This document shows, in pieces, positions 28,375-40,900 of a DNA stretch of 64,000 nt (within the stretch, counting starts at the first letter, position 1; the number at the start of each line of letters is the position of its first letter). The position numbers and the translations under genes are program-made. The notes under the pieces were generated by a model. It saw only the letters and a program-made list of their open reading frames with translations. It was not told the DNA's origin and did not search any database. This DNA is from Acanthornis magna (Eukaryota; Chordata; Aves; Passeriformes; Acanthizidae), in assembly GCA_036785705.1 (NCBI GenBank), contig JAWUZG010000004.1, positions 8,218,501 through 8,282,500 of the forward strand. The letters run 5' to 3'.

Positions 28375-28775
28375 GAATAGTTTAGGTGTAAAAGCTTCTT
28401 AAGATCAAAGTCCAACCACTTACAGCACTGCCATGTCCACCACTTGACTCAACCACTTCCCTGCAAGTCCTGTTTCAGTGCTTGACAATGTGTTCAGTGA
28501 AGAAATATTTCCTAACATCCACTTTGAATTTCCTCTAGTCCAACCTGAGGCCATTTCATCTTTTCACTGCTTGTCATTTGGGAGAAAAGGCTGATCCCCA
28601 CCTGACTAGAATCTCCTTTTAGATAGATGTAGAGGGCAATAAGGTATCCCCTGTACCCCCTTTTCTCCAGTGAAACAACTGCAGTTCCCTCAGATGCTCC
28701 TCATTTCATTCCAGCCACTTTACCAGCTCCGCTGTCCTTCTCTGGACATGCTTTGGCACCTCAGTGCCTTTCTTG
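28375..28775 (-). mobile_element. CR1 LINE 3' fragment (antisense)
   Basis: It begins with the complement of the CR1 tail, AGAATCATAGAATAG, then follows the antisense CR1 order: 'AAGATCAAAGTCCAACC', 'CAGTGCTTGACAATG', 'GAAGAAATATTTCCTAACAT', 'CCAGTGAAACAACTGCAG' and 'CTTCTCTGGACATGCTTTGG'. It is a mid-age, 5'-truncated, non-coding copy. Confidence 0.92.
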
Positions 28776-29844
28776 TAGCAAGGGGCTCTCATGGATGGAG
28801 TGATATACTTCACCCATAAGAGCAAAGCAACAATATACTTTACTGATATAAAACAGTGAGCTGAACAGCTTTAATGGTAAATGAGACAGAACTTTAACAA
28901 GATTTGATGATAGGGTACACTTGACTATTTACTATGTAGGATCAGATAAAACTATAAGCAAAACCTTCTCATTAAGTCATAAGGTTTTGGAAGGAACTCC
29001 TTGCTTTTTAAATTCCTTCTCAGAAAGTGGCCTAGGTATGGGTGGATTCAGTCCTAGTCCCTAATTTGCTCATTGGCTTATGTCTAAAGAATTAGACGTG
29101 TAAAATCATTCCTTTATAAAACTCAGCTAAGATTTCAAAGTTCAGCACACTGTTAATCTCTAACCAAGGATCTGTTGTGGCAAGGAATCAGCCCCAAGGA
29201 GTAACCATGAGAGGCATCCCTGCTAAAGGGGAGATCCTGGTGTGCAGCCCAGGGCTGTGTGGGAAAGCTCAGTGGGTCCTGAGTGGTCCTCTGTGTATAG
29301 AATAATTATTGACCCAGATTTGTATCTGCATACCAATGAGAGGTCTGGGACACTGTCTCCAGACAGCCCTTGGCTACCATGCTGCTATTGGTCACCTTGT
29401 CATAGAAGGACATCAGGACCTGCCTTTCACAAACACATGCTGCCTTGGTGTGATCAGCTGGTTGTCTTGTAGATGCCATTCGAAGGCACTCAGGATTATA
29501 TTTTTACACAGAAACATGCACCAATATAAAATAGGCTATTTTTGGTCTCTGCAATTCTGCCATTAAATGAAAGATCACATTTAGATGTTAACTTTATTCA
29601 TAGTCTTCTTATGCCCATTTGTTCTTGCATCAACATTTATCCTGTACTTTTAATAACTCTTATTTTTATGCTCTACCTTTTACTACTGCCTTTTCAAGCT
29701 TATTTTATGCTGTTTAACTGTGCTAGTAGACCTTGTAGCTGCTATTCCTAACATAACTTTTATAGTCTCCTAATTAGTCAAGTGATCTTTCTCTGGTCAC
29801 AAATATACACTGGGAGAAGAATGGCTGGAAATTAGCCCTATGTA
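28776..29844. other. intergenic DNA between two CR1 copies
   Basis: Nothing recognised as a gene. A moderately GC-rich patch (about 29160-29480) carries two overlapping short open frames that resemble no known protein. It may be an old unclassified repeat. Confidence 0.55.
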
Positions 29845-30325
29845 AAGGGATCTGTGAGGCCAATTGACAGCAGCCTCAATGGGATACAGCAGTGTGCCCT
29901 GGAAGTCAAGATGGCAAAATGCATCCTGGGGTCCATCAAGGAAAGCATAACCAGCCAGTCAAAAGAGGTGATTATTCTTCATCCTGTATCAAGCACAGGT
30001 GCAGCCTCACACAGCACCTGGAGTGCTGTGTGCAGTTCTGGGCCACACAGTGTTAAGGTAGTCCAGTGCATCCAGAGGAGCTGGAAGGAATGTCCTCTGA
30101 GCAGCAGCTGAGGAATTTGTGTTCGTATAGCTCAGAGAAAAGGAGGTGGTCATTCCTAGGCAGGTGGTCAATGCCCCAAGAGTGTCAGTGTTTAAGAAGC
30201 ATTTGAACAATGCCCTCAATGACATGGTGTAACTTTTGTTCAGCCCTGTGGTAGTTGGACTGGAGCTGGACTGGATGACTGTTGTAGATCTCTTTCAAAT
30301 GAAATAGGGTATTCTGTTCTATTCT
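29845..30325 (+). mobile_element. CR1 LINE, sense, internally deleted 3' part
   Basis: Remnants of the ORF2 end ('QQCALEVKMAKCILGSIKES' in one frame) are followed by 'GCTGTGTGCAGTTCTGGGCC', then a jump to the 3' region ('GTTTAAGAAGCATTTGAACA', 'TTGGACTGGATGACTGTTGT') and a decayed octamer tail ending near 30325. The middle is shorter than in full copies, so an internal deletion is likely. Its tail faces right while the 28375 copy's tail faces left. Confidence 0.88.
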
Positions 30326-31556
30326 TTTCTTTCATAAACCTTTGTATAAAAATTCGAATATCTACTGGGAGTAGAAGGGTATTTTTTACACTTTCCCTTC
30401 ATTTTTTCCACTTCTGTATTAATTTGGCAGAGTACAGTCATGGTCATGGAAGTAATATTCTACTGATTAGCTTTTGGTTCATCTAGCAGAAACTAACTCT
30501 GTAAGTTCCTATACACATGACCCCACTAAATTTTGTCCCATTTATATTACTGTATTTTGGAAGTTCATCTCATTATTCCCTTATATAATATCCACATCTT
30601 GTTATGTATTAATAATATCTCCCAAGTAATAAGCGTAGGAAGAGTTCAGAAAAGACAGAAGCATTGACTGATATTTTTCTATTTTATTAATGTGAAACAA
30701 CAGAGAAATAATAAACTTTATTAAATATAAAACAAAAACTCTAACATTATTAGAAATAGTATCTTTCCTTAATTTAACCTGATTCTCTTTTTAACTCTCG
30801 CACTGTCTTGCCCAGTGCTACATGTGTTATACAGCATTTCTAGGAAGCATATGCATTCATGCATTTCAGTGCTCTGCCTGAGAATACAGAGCTATGATCC
30901 TAAGTCACTTCCTCCCTTAATTTTACACTTATGAGCTACAGAGCACGAGTTAAAAAGTCACATTTGAATTAATCTCTGTTCTTATTGATGCAGACTTGGA
31001 AGTTTACACAGGATAGATTCAGTGTAATCCTTCCTAATGGATTTGATAAATACAAGATCAAGCAGAGATTCCCTTACGAGAATAACCCTGCTAGGGTAAA
31101 CAGACCACAGTGTGTTTAAAGTACACAGTATCTTGATTGCTGCCTTGACATCCTTTCCACTTCCCTTTTTTATGGGGTAAAGCAGAAGTCCATGATAGTG
31201 TCTGATATGGAATAGCTGAGAGCTGGCAAATAAAATATGTTTTGCAGGCAGACTCTTTAACACATAACTGATAAAAAAGAAGCATCCTTATGCACTGTTA
31301 TTCAGCCTGAGGCCTCTGTTAAAAAATTATTTCAGAAAAGTCAAGATATTAAATGTTTAAAAATGGATAAGTGGGCATCCACTTGGTGCTATTCATCACT
31401 TTTATAATTTTCAGAAGCATTTTATGAGTGTTGGTAGTCATGTCCCTAGCACTCGCTGAAATAAATTTAAAATGCTAAGAATGCTCTAGAACTGGAGTTT
31501 TCACTGGAGTAAAGTAACACTTAAGAAGGTACTAATTTTTTATTTTTGTAAATCCT

Positions 31557-31635
31557 ATAAAATATTTCACCAAATATGCATATGAGCTTAAAATGAATAT
31601 GAATTCTCTTTAAAAAAATATTTTTGGTGAAATGT
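31557..31635. repeat. imperfect inverted repeat
   Basis: An arm reading AATATTTCACCAAATAT faces ATTTTTGGTGAAATGTT about 45 bases later. The central ~12 bases match exactly in reverse complement. It could be a relic of a small hairpin element or chance. Confidence 0.55.
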
Positions 31636-32699
31636 TGGTAAATGCTTGCTGCTGCTCTCAAGCATAGCTGGCAAACAGATTTACATTGTTTCAACTATTA
31701 ATGCATAGAACCAAAGAAGCAGTTCTTCTATAATATATTATTTATTAATAATTAATAAATATTACAGTTACCATGTTTTGATGTATAATTACATTTTTAA
31801 AAAATTAAATAATCTATTTTCTAGGAAAATATTTTAGGTAAGGTACACTGGTTTTACATCCTACTCTGTTACCACTGAAGTAAAATGAAAGTTCTGTAAA
31901 AGATTATGTAGCACAAAAGAGCCCATAAAATCAAGTACTTCCTATACATAGGACACCAGTAAATTAAAGAAGACATGTAACTTTTCATTTTTTCTGGGTT
32001 ACACTGGCATGCCTTTAGCTATGGACTAGTGTCAAAAGAAATATTAATCAACTCCCCTGTAAAGCCTCATATTAAAATACTGCAGTTGGATAGGATATAT
32101 AAATTATTTTGCATTTTGTTATTCTAAGAATAATTTTGAATGCCATTTTGAGATGTGTTTTGTTCAATATGTGTATTGGAGTGAACGAAATTTATAATTT
32201 CTTAATATGGTTTATCAGACTTTTTTCTTTACACTTCACTTTCCAGACAGAATGTTCTTTGATTTCTAAATCTGAAGGGACAGAATTGCATACTGAAAGG
32301 AGGGTTGCTCAAAAAACCCTTGCAAATAATGACTGAATTATTCGATCTGCACCCCTGTGTGTTTTGGTTTGGTTTCTTTCTTCATTTTGGGAGTTAATAC
32401 TGTTCTGTATGACAGTGATGAAGGTGATGATATCTATATGCTCTCTGGTAGTAAAAAGCCTGTGTCAATAGAGTTATGGAATCAAATCTCTTGAACTTAG
32501 CTGTTTGAGATGACATTGGCAGATAAAAAATACTTTAATCTCAGACACATGTGCACTTTTAAAAGTTACATAATGTTGCTGTCTCAAGGGATGGACCAGG
32601 AGGAAGGTCAGATGGGTCAAAGATGCAGTCACAACTGTGTGGTGTGTGATCAGGGCGCTGGGCTGTGGGCTCCTGTGGGTGTCACCTTCGTGCCTTTTC

Positions 32700-32960
32700 C
32701 GGCAGTCCCATCAGTTCTGTGTTGTCCCATCAGTCCTTGCACACCCCAGGAATCTCTCTTCCCTCACCAATGTCTATCTTCCTGCGTGTCTCCACCAGCC
32801 CCTTGCACAGCCTTGCATGTGTCTCCCCAAGAGCCCAGTCCCACCTGTCTCCCCAAGAGTCTGTCCCCACTGGTCTCCCCAGCTGCCTCTCCTCAGTGTG
32901 TTTCCTCTTCACGTAAATCTCCCAAAGGGTTTCTTCCCAATGTATCTCTCCCTCTTTCCT
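32700..32960. repeat. degenerate C/T-rich minisatellite-like block
   Basis: Roughly 25-base imperfect units are recognisable by a recurring TGTCTCCCCAAGAG / GGTCTCCCCAGCTG core (about 32820-32880), with looser copies on each side containing CCAGTCCCACC, CCTCAGTGTG and CTCCCAAAGGG. All plus-strand frames over it are open and rich in Ser, Pro and Cys, which is an effect of composition: the longest is 150 codons from 32510. The surrounding 32590-33110 is clearly more GC-rich than its flanks. Coding is unlikely. Confidence 0.6.
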
Positions 32961-35488
32961 AAACACACGTGAGACAGAGCACACAGGGCTCCCCTGCCTG
33001 GATGCAGCTTGGGGTACAATGGGATATTTATGGCAGTGTCAACTGGACCCATAGGATCTCCCCATTTCAGAGCACCTGGCAGCTCCCAGATACCCAAACA
33101 TGCCACTTAGGTCCAATACATGAACACTTAACATCAGATCTTCCTTTCATTTTTCCTTCCCTCCTCAATTTTTTCAGAGCTCACTCTCATACTTTGCTGC
33201 TAAGATTTAAGACTTTATTAGTGGATGATGTTTTTCATTGTTCCTACTCTATGTGAAATACAGACTTCTTCCTTGCAGTAGGCAGGTTTATGGTTTTCAT
33301 TCACTTGTAAACTAGTTACTTCCTGATCTGAAAAGGAAGGATTGGGTTGTGTTTTCTTCCTTTTTCTTCCGAACACATAACTTTCCTCAAAGCAGAAAAT
33401 TTTCCCTTTTTGAGTCAGTCCAAAAAGGTGCTTTAGAGAAAAGTATTAGCAGCCAGAGCTAAAGCCAGGACAGAGGTTTTATATTGTTAAAGTTAATAGT
33501 ATCATTATTTTGAAAATACTTGAGAGAAATGTCTTGGCTATTTTTCAGGTGTAAGACTGACAAATGCAGTTCTAAATGACATATTTTAACTTTTAAAGCA
33601 TATCAGATGGTTTTTTAATATATATATATTATAAGTAAGGCATATTAGAAAATGGAGAAGGAAAAAGTTCTTGTTAGGATTTGATTGGAGCACAACTACT
33701 AAATAGATTCTTGGTATAATATTTTTGTCTTAGTATACATAATCATTTTGCTTATGCATGTCTTGCTTATAATATTGAGAACAACAAACCCAAAGAAAAG
33801 GAAAACAAAGCAAGCAGGATGTGTAATTCTCAAAAGTGCCCTTTCTTGCTCCTGATGGTTGGTTTTGCTCTGTTTCAATCATAATAGCTTTCTTTCTTTA
33901 CTTTTTGATGTTTGGCTTAGAGAAGCTGTAAATGGCTGACAGATTCTTTTTACATTTATTTAGATTCCAGCTGGGATTTTATGTATGAATTAGCTTGAGG
34001 CCATGATAGTGAACAAAATCATGAAATATAAAGTGCTTTCTTAGCACTGGAGGCCACCTACTACAGAGATTATGTATAAAGCCAATTAAGCAGTCAACAA
34101 ATATTCTACACCTGCCAGAAAGTTTAAGAAGTGCTTACTGTTAGGTGTAACTTCATATGTATTGTATAAAGATGTTTGAATCAATCCAGTAAAAAAACTG
34201 AAGGGTTCTCTGTAAGGAGTTTTACAAATTTTTTGCTTTTCTCTCTGTTACTTGTCCTTCTGACTCACCTGCTTCCTAGAGAGTCTTAAGACAGATGAAC
34301 ACATGGAATTTTCTTCATCTTTGTGTAAAACTCTTGTTTATATCATGAGAATTTAAACTGTGAATTGAAGATGTTAATTTTACATTTCCAGAAGCTCACC
34401 AGCCTAAAGAAAGCAGATTTGACAAATCCTCCCTACAGAATGACTGTGACATTCTAGTTCTGGGGTTTTACTCTTAAGTGAAAAAGTCAGGAAGACATCT
34501 AATTTTTAATTAGTTCTCCCCATTTGGGAGATCATCTGATTTTACTGGCAGAATTAGCAAGTGAAATCACTCAAGAGCTGCCATGTAAATGTCCCCTACC
34601 CCTAGGGACTCAGCATATTAAATGAGTACAGTGTTAACCTGGAAATATTATTATTGATTTTAAATGAGAGCAGCTCTGAAATTTAGAGGAAATCATTAAA
34701 TTGAAATAATTATTTTGATTCCATTCTTGATCACTGATAATGGAAATGATATGTGTATATCTCTTTTATGCATAAAAGAGGACAATTTTTTTCCCTCTCC
34801 TGCATTTTGCTAATTATAATAAATAATTTAAATTAATTCCAGACAAATTTTATAGTGTTTTCTGATAAACAAGATGAACAACTTGCAGGACATATCAGAG
34901 AATAAAAAAGGCTGTAACTCTTTTCCTCCTTGATCTTTATTTTTTAACTTCTTTTGCTAACTTATACATAGTATGACATTTTACTGAAACAATTTAGAAA
35001 AAAATCCTGAGATTTTGTTAATTGGTTTATTTTCCCAGTGCCAGTTAAGTATTCAAAGTCAACCATATTTCTATGGCAAATTTTCAACACTCGATTACAA
35101 ATAATGACTATTTCTGGAGTATCTGTAGGGAAGCTCATTTACTGCAAAATTTACAATGTTTATGTAAATTCCATATGACTGCACCCTGGAGCCATACAGA
35201 CAGCTGTCACATATTTAAAGCTCAGCCCTCCAAAGGTTCTTGAATAAGGACCCCAGCCTTACTAGCCTGACTAGTCCTATAGAACTGTCATTCTTATCAC
35301 TCATCCTTTCACTACTCGAGAACAAACAATGCCTGGAGACAAGTCTCAGCCACTATTTCATGAATTTTACTGTTAATGCAAAAGGCTTACTTAAAAAGAA
35401 TTTTTCAAGTTTTCCAGTTAAATATTAAGACTGAAAACTAGTTAACGTAAACAATCACCAGTAATGACAGGCTCTTTTAATGTTTTAA

Positions 35489-35520
35489 CGTATACATATA
35501 TATACACACATATGCATATG
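35489..35520. repeat. alternating pyrimidine-purine run
   Basis: Thirty-two bases alternate strictly pyrimidine and purine (mainly TA, with CA and GC steps). The run ends a dozen bases before a CR1 fragment. Confidence 0.85.
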
Positions 35521-35531
35521 GATTCACGCAC

Positions 35532-35592
35532 AATCATAGATTCACAGAACCATTTAGGTTGGAAATTACCTTTAAGATCATTGAGTCCAGTA
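35532..35592 (-). mobile_element. very short CR1 LINE 3' end (antisense)
   Basis: AATCATAGATTCACAGAACC, then 'ATTTAGGTTGGAAATTACC' and 'TTTAAGATCATTGAGTCCAG', is the complement of the last ~60 bases of CR1. Only the tail is present. Confidence 0.88.
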
Positions 35593-37543
35593 AATTGTAG
35601 CAAGCATATCTAATAGAATCACAAAAGAAAACACATTCAGGCATAATATAATAGTATAGCACTCCCAATTCCCTTCTGTCTGTTTCTCCAAAGATGATAT
35701 ATGTCTCCTTAAAATAATTATACATTCTTACACTTTAAAACATAAATTAATGTAAAAAGACTAGCAAAAAGAGGTCTTTATTTCACAAATCCACTCTAAG
35801 TCAATGGGGACTACATCTTCTAAAATCAGATAAGTGGTATGCAAATCTAACACAATAATGCAGAGGACTAGTTTTAAATGTAAGCACTCTGAAAGGATAA
35901 ATAAATTCAGAGGGGAAAAGATTTACATATTTCATTTATTATCATAAATGAAAAGACAAGAAATACAACAACTCTTCAGGAAACTTTGCAGTCTTTAGAC
36001 GTACAGCAAACTAGATACTTTCAAGGAGTTAATCCAGTTTTTGACAGTCTCAGAGATGCATTCCTTTCTTAGTCACTAATTATTTTTAGAAGTAATGTAT
36101 AAGAGGAACAAGGTTGAAATAATGATAATGAAATACAAAGGAAAGAAAATAATGCATTTTTATTTAATGTAAATTTTAAGATTACATTTTTCAAAAAACA
36201 GATTCAGTTAGAAATTGCATCGTTTCTTAGACAGCTTTATTGTATATAGTCCTACAAAATTAAGGAAAATGTTCCAAATTTCATTGTAATAGATTTTAGT
36301 CTTTTACTACTAATACATTATTAACACCATTAATATTAATAAAGGAGAAAAAATAAGAGGCAATTCTATCAAGAAAATATATTATTATTTTCAGTAACTA
36401 CTGCATCTGCTCTCAATGATTAAAATCAAACTTGTCATTATATAAAACACTATACCTAAAAATGGAAATTTGTTTCTAAGAACTATCAAGGAGGATATGA
36501 GAACTCGTTAAGAGTTGAAAGAATTCTGTTAAACAAAAGCAGAATACTTGAAAATGCTTAGAAATCAACATAACTAAATACAGCCTGGAATAATATATTA
36601 ATAAAACAGAAAGGGATTAAATTCTATAGTGCTCTTGATCATGCAGTCATTTCCAGCTGCAGAATACTGATGTATATCATTATCATTTTAATATGTCTAA
36701 GAATGTATGTATGTATACTCAAAACCAAACTCATTAGAATCAGTGAATTTAAACTTCTGGGACTTTCTTTCTACTATTTCCTTCTATTGTTGGAAAACTG
36801 AGTATAAAAGCAGTTCCTTTAATTGTCAGATAATTTTGACTTGCAAATAAGGCCCAAAATGTCAATATTTGGATGGCCCACAATAAATGTATGTTTTCTG
36901 CATATTTCACTAAAACATAGTGCCTTTTACTGTTTCTGTCAGAGCTTAAAAAAAGAAACCACTTTGGCAACTACTTTGCCAATAAGCTTCCCTGAATAAT
37001 AAATTGGTGAATTGGTATTGGAATACATAAAGAAGTGATAACCATTTATCTATACATATATGTCCTGAGAATATTAATTCCAGTAATGAGAGAGAGTATC
37101 TGCCTGATTTATAGGCAAGTCAATATGGTTTTGTACAGAATCAGGGGATGATTACAAGTAATGACTTTCCTTTTCACCTAATTTCAAAGCTTTCTTGTAT
37201 TTTTCTGCTATAATTTCTCAGAAAGTTGCATCTTATGTCCCTTCAAAACAATGCATAAAAAAAGTATTACTCTAACAGAAAGAGGCATTCAGCTACGAAA
37301 GAAAAAGAAGATCTCCAAATAGCTGGAACTCAACAAGGTGTAATCAAAGAAATATTTTGAGCAGAAGCGATTTCAAACACTTGAAATGTAGAGTTTGTCA
37401 CTGTGTGTCCTCCACCTGGCTACCATTGGTTCTTTGGCTCTTTTGAGTTACTGATTTTGATTCAACTACAACAGTTTCCTGCAGAATCATGTTTTATGAA
37501 CCATGGCTATGTTGCAGGTCTCAAATTGTTATATGCAGGCATA

Positions 37544-37954
37544 TCATTCCCATTTACTACAGACTAGCATACGAATAATAACTATGGAATGAATCTTGAT
37601 TTTAAAATATGTACAAACCTTGTGATTCATAAGTACTGTGAATAGATCATCTAAAGCCACTATGTGCCTCTCTAGCTCTGAATTTCCACAGAAGTACTTT
37701 GGTGTGACCTCCTTGGGAATCTTACAGTAAACCAGCATGTACATCCCACAGACCTTATAAAACAAGGATTGTTGCAGTGTTATTTCCAAGCCATTGGCAA
37801 GACTTGTGACTTTTTGGATTTTAAGTAACTGCTGGGAGACAAACTGGTACCTTGTTTTTATTTTACATGATTTCTTTACAGTCAGAGGAGTAGCCCAGGC
37901 TGTCAAACAGCTTCGTTTAGTCCATGCTCTATACCAACAGAGTAAAAGTAACAT
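37544..37954 (-). other. unexplained open reading frame, unrecognised
   Basis: A 136-codon minus-strand frame in AT-rich DNA, the longest frame in the window outside repeats and the CpG island. The middle part (about residues 38-113) has a balanced amino-acid composition and reads more like protein than its neighbours. It contains segments 'LQQSLFYKVCGMYMLVY' and 'NSELERHIVALDDLF'. On the minus strand a pyrimidine-rich stretch ending in CCCAG precedes this part, and an AAG/GTTTGT donor-like site follows 'VLMNHK', so an exon of roughly 75 codons is conceivable. I cannot assign a family, and chance remains a fair explanation. It may be a lone exon, a gene relic or noise. Confidence 0.25.
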
Positions 37955-40900
37955 CCTGGACTTCCCAGGAAAAAGCCTTAGAGATTATATTAAGAGATGT
38001 GGGGTTGAAGCAGATAAATTCTCTTGGTTTCTTCTTTTGAAGCAGTAATTATATGCAATAAGAATAGTATTTAATATGTTAGAAGACATAACACATGTGT
38101 ATAAAAGACCTACTCAAGTGTGATAATAACTCCTATATCCTCTCAAAGTTGATATGAATTTGAAATTCTGAAATAGGAGGCATAAATGAATCCTAAATTT
38201 TCAATTTATCTCAGCTTTTCAACTGCTGCACTATTATTGTGGATTATTTTATTAATACTGTACTGATAATATTTTTTTGAGAGAGTGTTTATTATTACAG
38301 TTTATGAGGGACAAATATGGTGGCAAAGTTTGTTCATTGTGGTTTGAGATTTCTTTTGGCCATTCAGAAGACACTGGATTCAGTACGCAACTGCAAGGTT
38401 AAAGAGACTGGTTATGCCAACAGATCAAAATGAGACTCCCTGCAAGCATGCAGATAAAGCACAGTGATACTAGTGAGTTAAAAGTCAAAAAGGGATAGAA
38501 ATATCTTTTTTGACACTACATGCCAAATCCAAATTTTGGGTTTGGGCAAAGCTAAATTTCCAAACCCCTAATTAAGACTGCAAAGTATCCCATTGTGTCT
38601 TGCCTGTAATCATATTTCAGGGGCAGCATTTGTTTCAGATTGGGTCTATCAGTTACTTATGCAGTTACTACTTTGGAAAGGCCTCCATAAAACATAGCTA
38701 CTTTCCAGCCTGGATACTTGGATCTATAGTATCAGTTTTTAATAGTCAAATCTGTATGTCAGCAAGGCTTCTAAGACTGCACACTGTCACTAATTTCCAC
38801 AGCAGATTTTGGGAAACATAATTGAAATGTGTTCAATATCACAAAATGTGAATGGATGAGAACATAACAAGAGACTTATCTCTGCCACTGCAATGCAGAG
38901 AAAATATATCTATGTAATTAAAATTATCTAACTATAATCTGATGTGGATGTTTGTTTATCAGGATTAATTACAACACACAAATGCTGTTTATGGTTACAA
39001 GTACACAATTAAGGACAACACAGTATAAAATTCAAATAACATATGGCATTTGCAGAACCAGCAGTGCCACCAGAAAAAACATACCAGTTGTCATATTTTA
39101 TTAATCCTATGATAAACTATTGCTGCATTGTAATTAAATGAGCAAGACAGTCAGCCAACTTCATTATCAGTGCTCCTGTTTTCTTTGAATCTCTTGTAAC
39201 TTAGAACTCCAATTATTTATGAATATTACATTGTTTTCTTGAATGTGAATTACTGTAGGGATAGTGGGCTTGAGTTATTCTCCAGTAATATTATTCCAAT
39301 ATAGCAATGATTTATGCTAGGTATTAATTTTGTCTTGTTTCATGTGGTATCTATTTATATGTAGTTCTTGGCAAGAATAACTAGCCCAATATTCCTTAGG
39401 TAATGAGCTATTAAGTTCAACAAGTGAACTTACAGTGCCCTTAGAAATACAGCATTCACATTTAGCTCTCATTCATGTCAAAGGTTAATACCTTCAAAAT
39501 TTAATAACTTCCATCTAACAAAGGTAATCAATATTATTCTGCTTCATATGTTGGAATGAACATAAAAATTATCTTGGTAACATGTATCAGTAGCATCCAA
39601 AATTTGAAAAAAAAAATTTATTTTAGTATTCTAGAAGTTTGTAAGAAGTAGAATACCACTGAAAAGTAAATTATTACCTTACACATTGTGAAAAGATAGC
39701 CCTAATTATTTTCGTTACATAAATAAAACCCGGAAATACAATCCCAAAACAGATGCAGTACCTTAAATTAATTTCCTGTTGCAGTGTTGACCACTCTTTG
39801 GATAATAATGATTAAATAATGTCTAATCCTACGTTGCTGATTCTTCTCAGCAACAACAAAAACTCAAGATCTTTGAATATCTCAGGGTCACGTACACACC
39901 TTTTAAGTGCTCATCCTGCATTCAGGGGCACCAGATAAAAGACATTTTGCCTCAGAATGACTTTGGTATTATTATGTAGACACAGCTAAATAAGCTATCA
40001 GCCTATTCTGATTTTAAAACTCAACACTAGATCAAGTAGACACTCCAATTACTTCACCAAGAAAAAGATCATTTGACCTAAAACAGGTTAACTTGTTCAA
40101 ATAGCAAACTAACAGTTGCAAGAACAATTTCTAGTAAGTGTTTGGAGATCTGCAGGTAAAAAAGGGGACTAATTATAGGTGAAATACTGACCATATTGCA
40201 TCCAAGTAGTAGTTAAGCAGAATTTTAAACTTAGAGGATGGTTCTATATGTTTTTCTTGTTCTCTGTTAATATAAAAACATGGGCCACAATTATATTATA
40301 TAAATCTCTCAATTCCAAAGTTACAATGTCCAATCTCCTATTAAATGCTAAGTATTTTAAAATTACTTAATTTTGCGTTCCTAAATATATTCAATTGACA
40401 TAAAGGATCCGTTCTCACAGCTTCTGGAAAGGGCTCTGCAAAGGATTTATCTGAAATCGAAAGGATTGTGGCACATGCATAAATAAACAAGAACAAAACA
40501 CCTCACATAATGAATCACATGAATTTTTATCAAAACCACATGGTATTTTGTTTAAAACTGCATTGATATCTGGATTGTAGAATAAACCTGCTTAATTAAA
40601 TATGTTTTCATGTGCAGGCAGAGAACTATGTCTTTATAACTCTTATACCAAATAAATTAAGATGCCACAAATAACAGAATTGGTACGTCGATAGATAAGA
40701 TCATTCAGCAACATGCTTTTCTCTCTTTATCAAGGCAGAAATATTTTAAATCTTGCTTTTCAAACTGCAGCTTTATTCCACAATAACATATAGACTGGAG
40801 GACAGGGCATATGAAAAACCAACCAACCAAAACAAAACAAAAACCACCAGAAAAAGTGTGTTTAAAACTGCAAGGAGACGAAGAAATCTGAATATACAAC

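Larger units (their letters stand above)
30326..35531. other. intergenic DNA with a minisatellite-like block
   Basis: AT-rich, no gene seen. It contains the imperfect inverted repeat at about 31557-31635, the C/T-rich degenerate repeat near 32700-32960, a short TA run near 33618-33630 and an alternating pyrimidine-purine run at 35489-35520. Confidence 0.6.

Noticed and set aside
32510..32962. 150-codon plus-strand frame as a protein-coding gene
   Set aside because: All three plus-strand frames are open across a C/T-rich degenerate repeat. The product is Ser/Pro/Cys-rich with repeat-derived phrases and has no known family.
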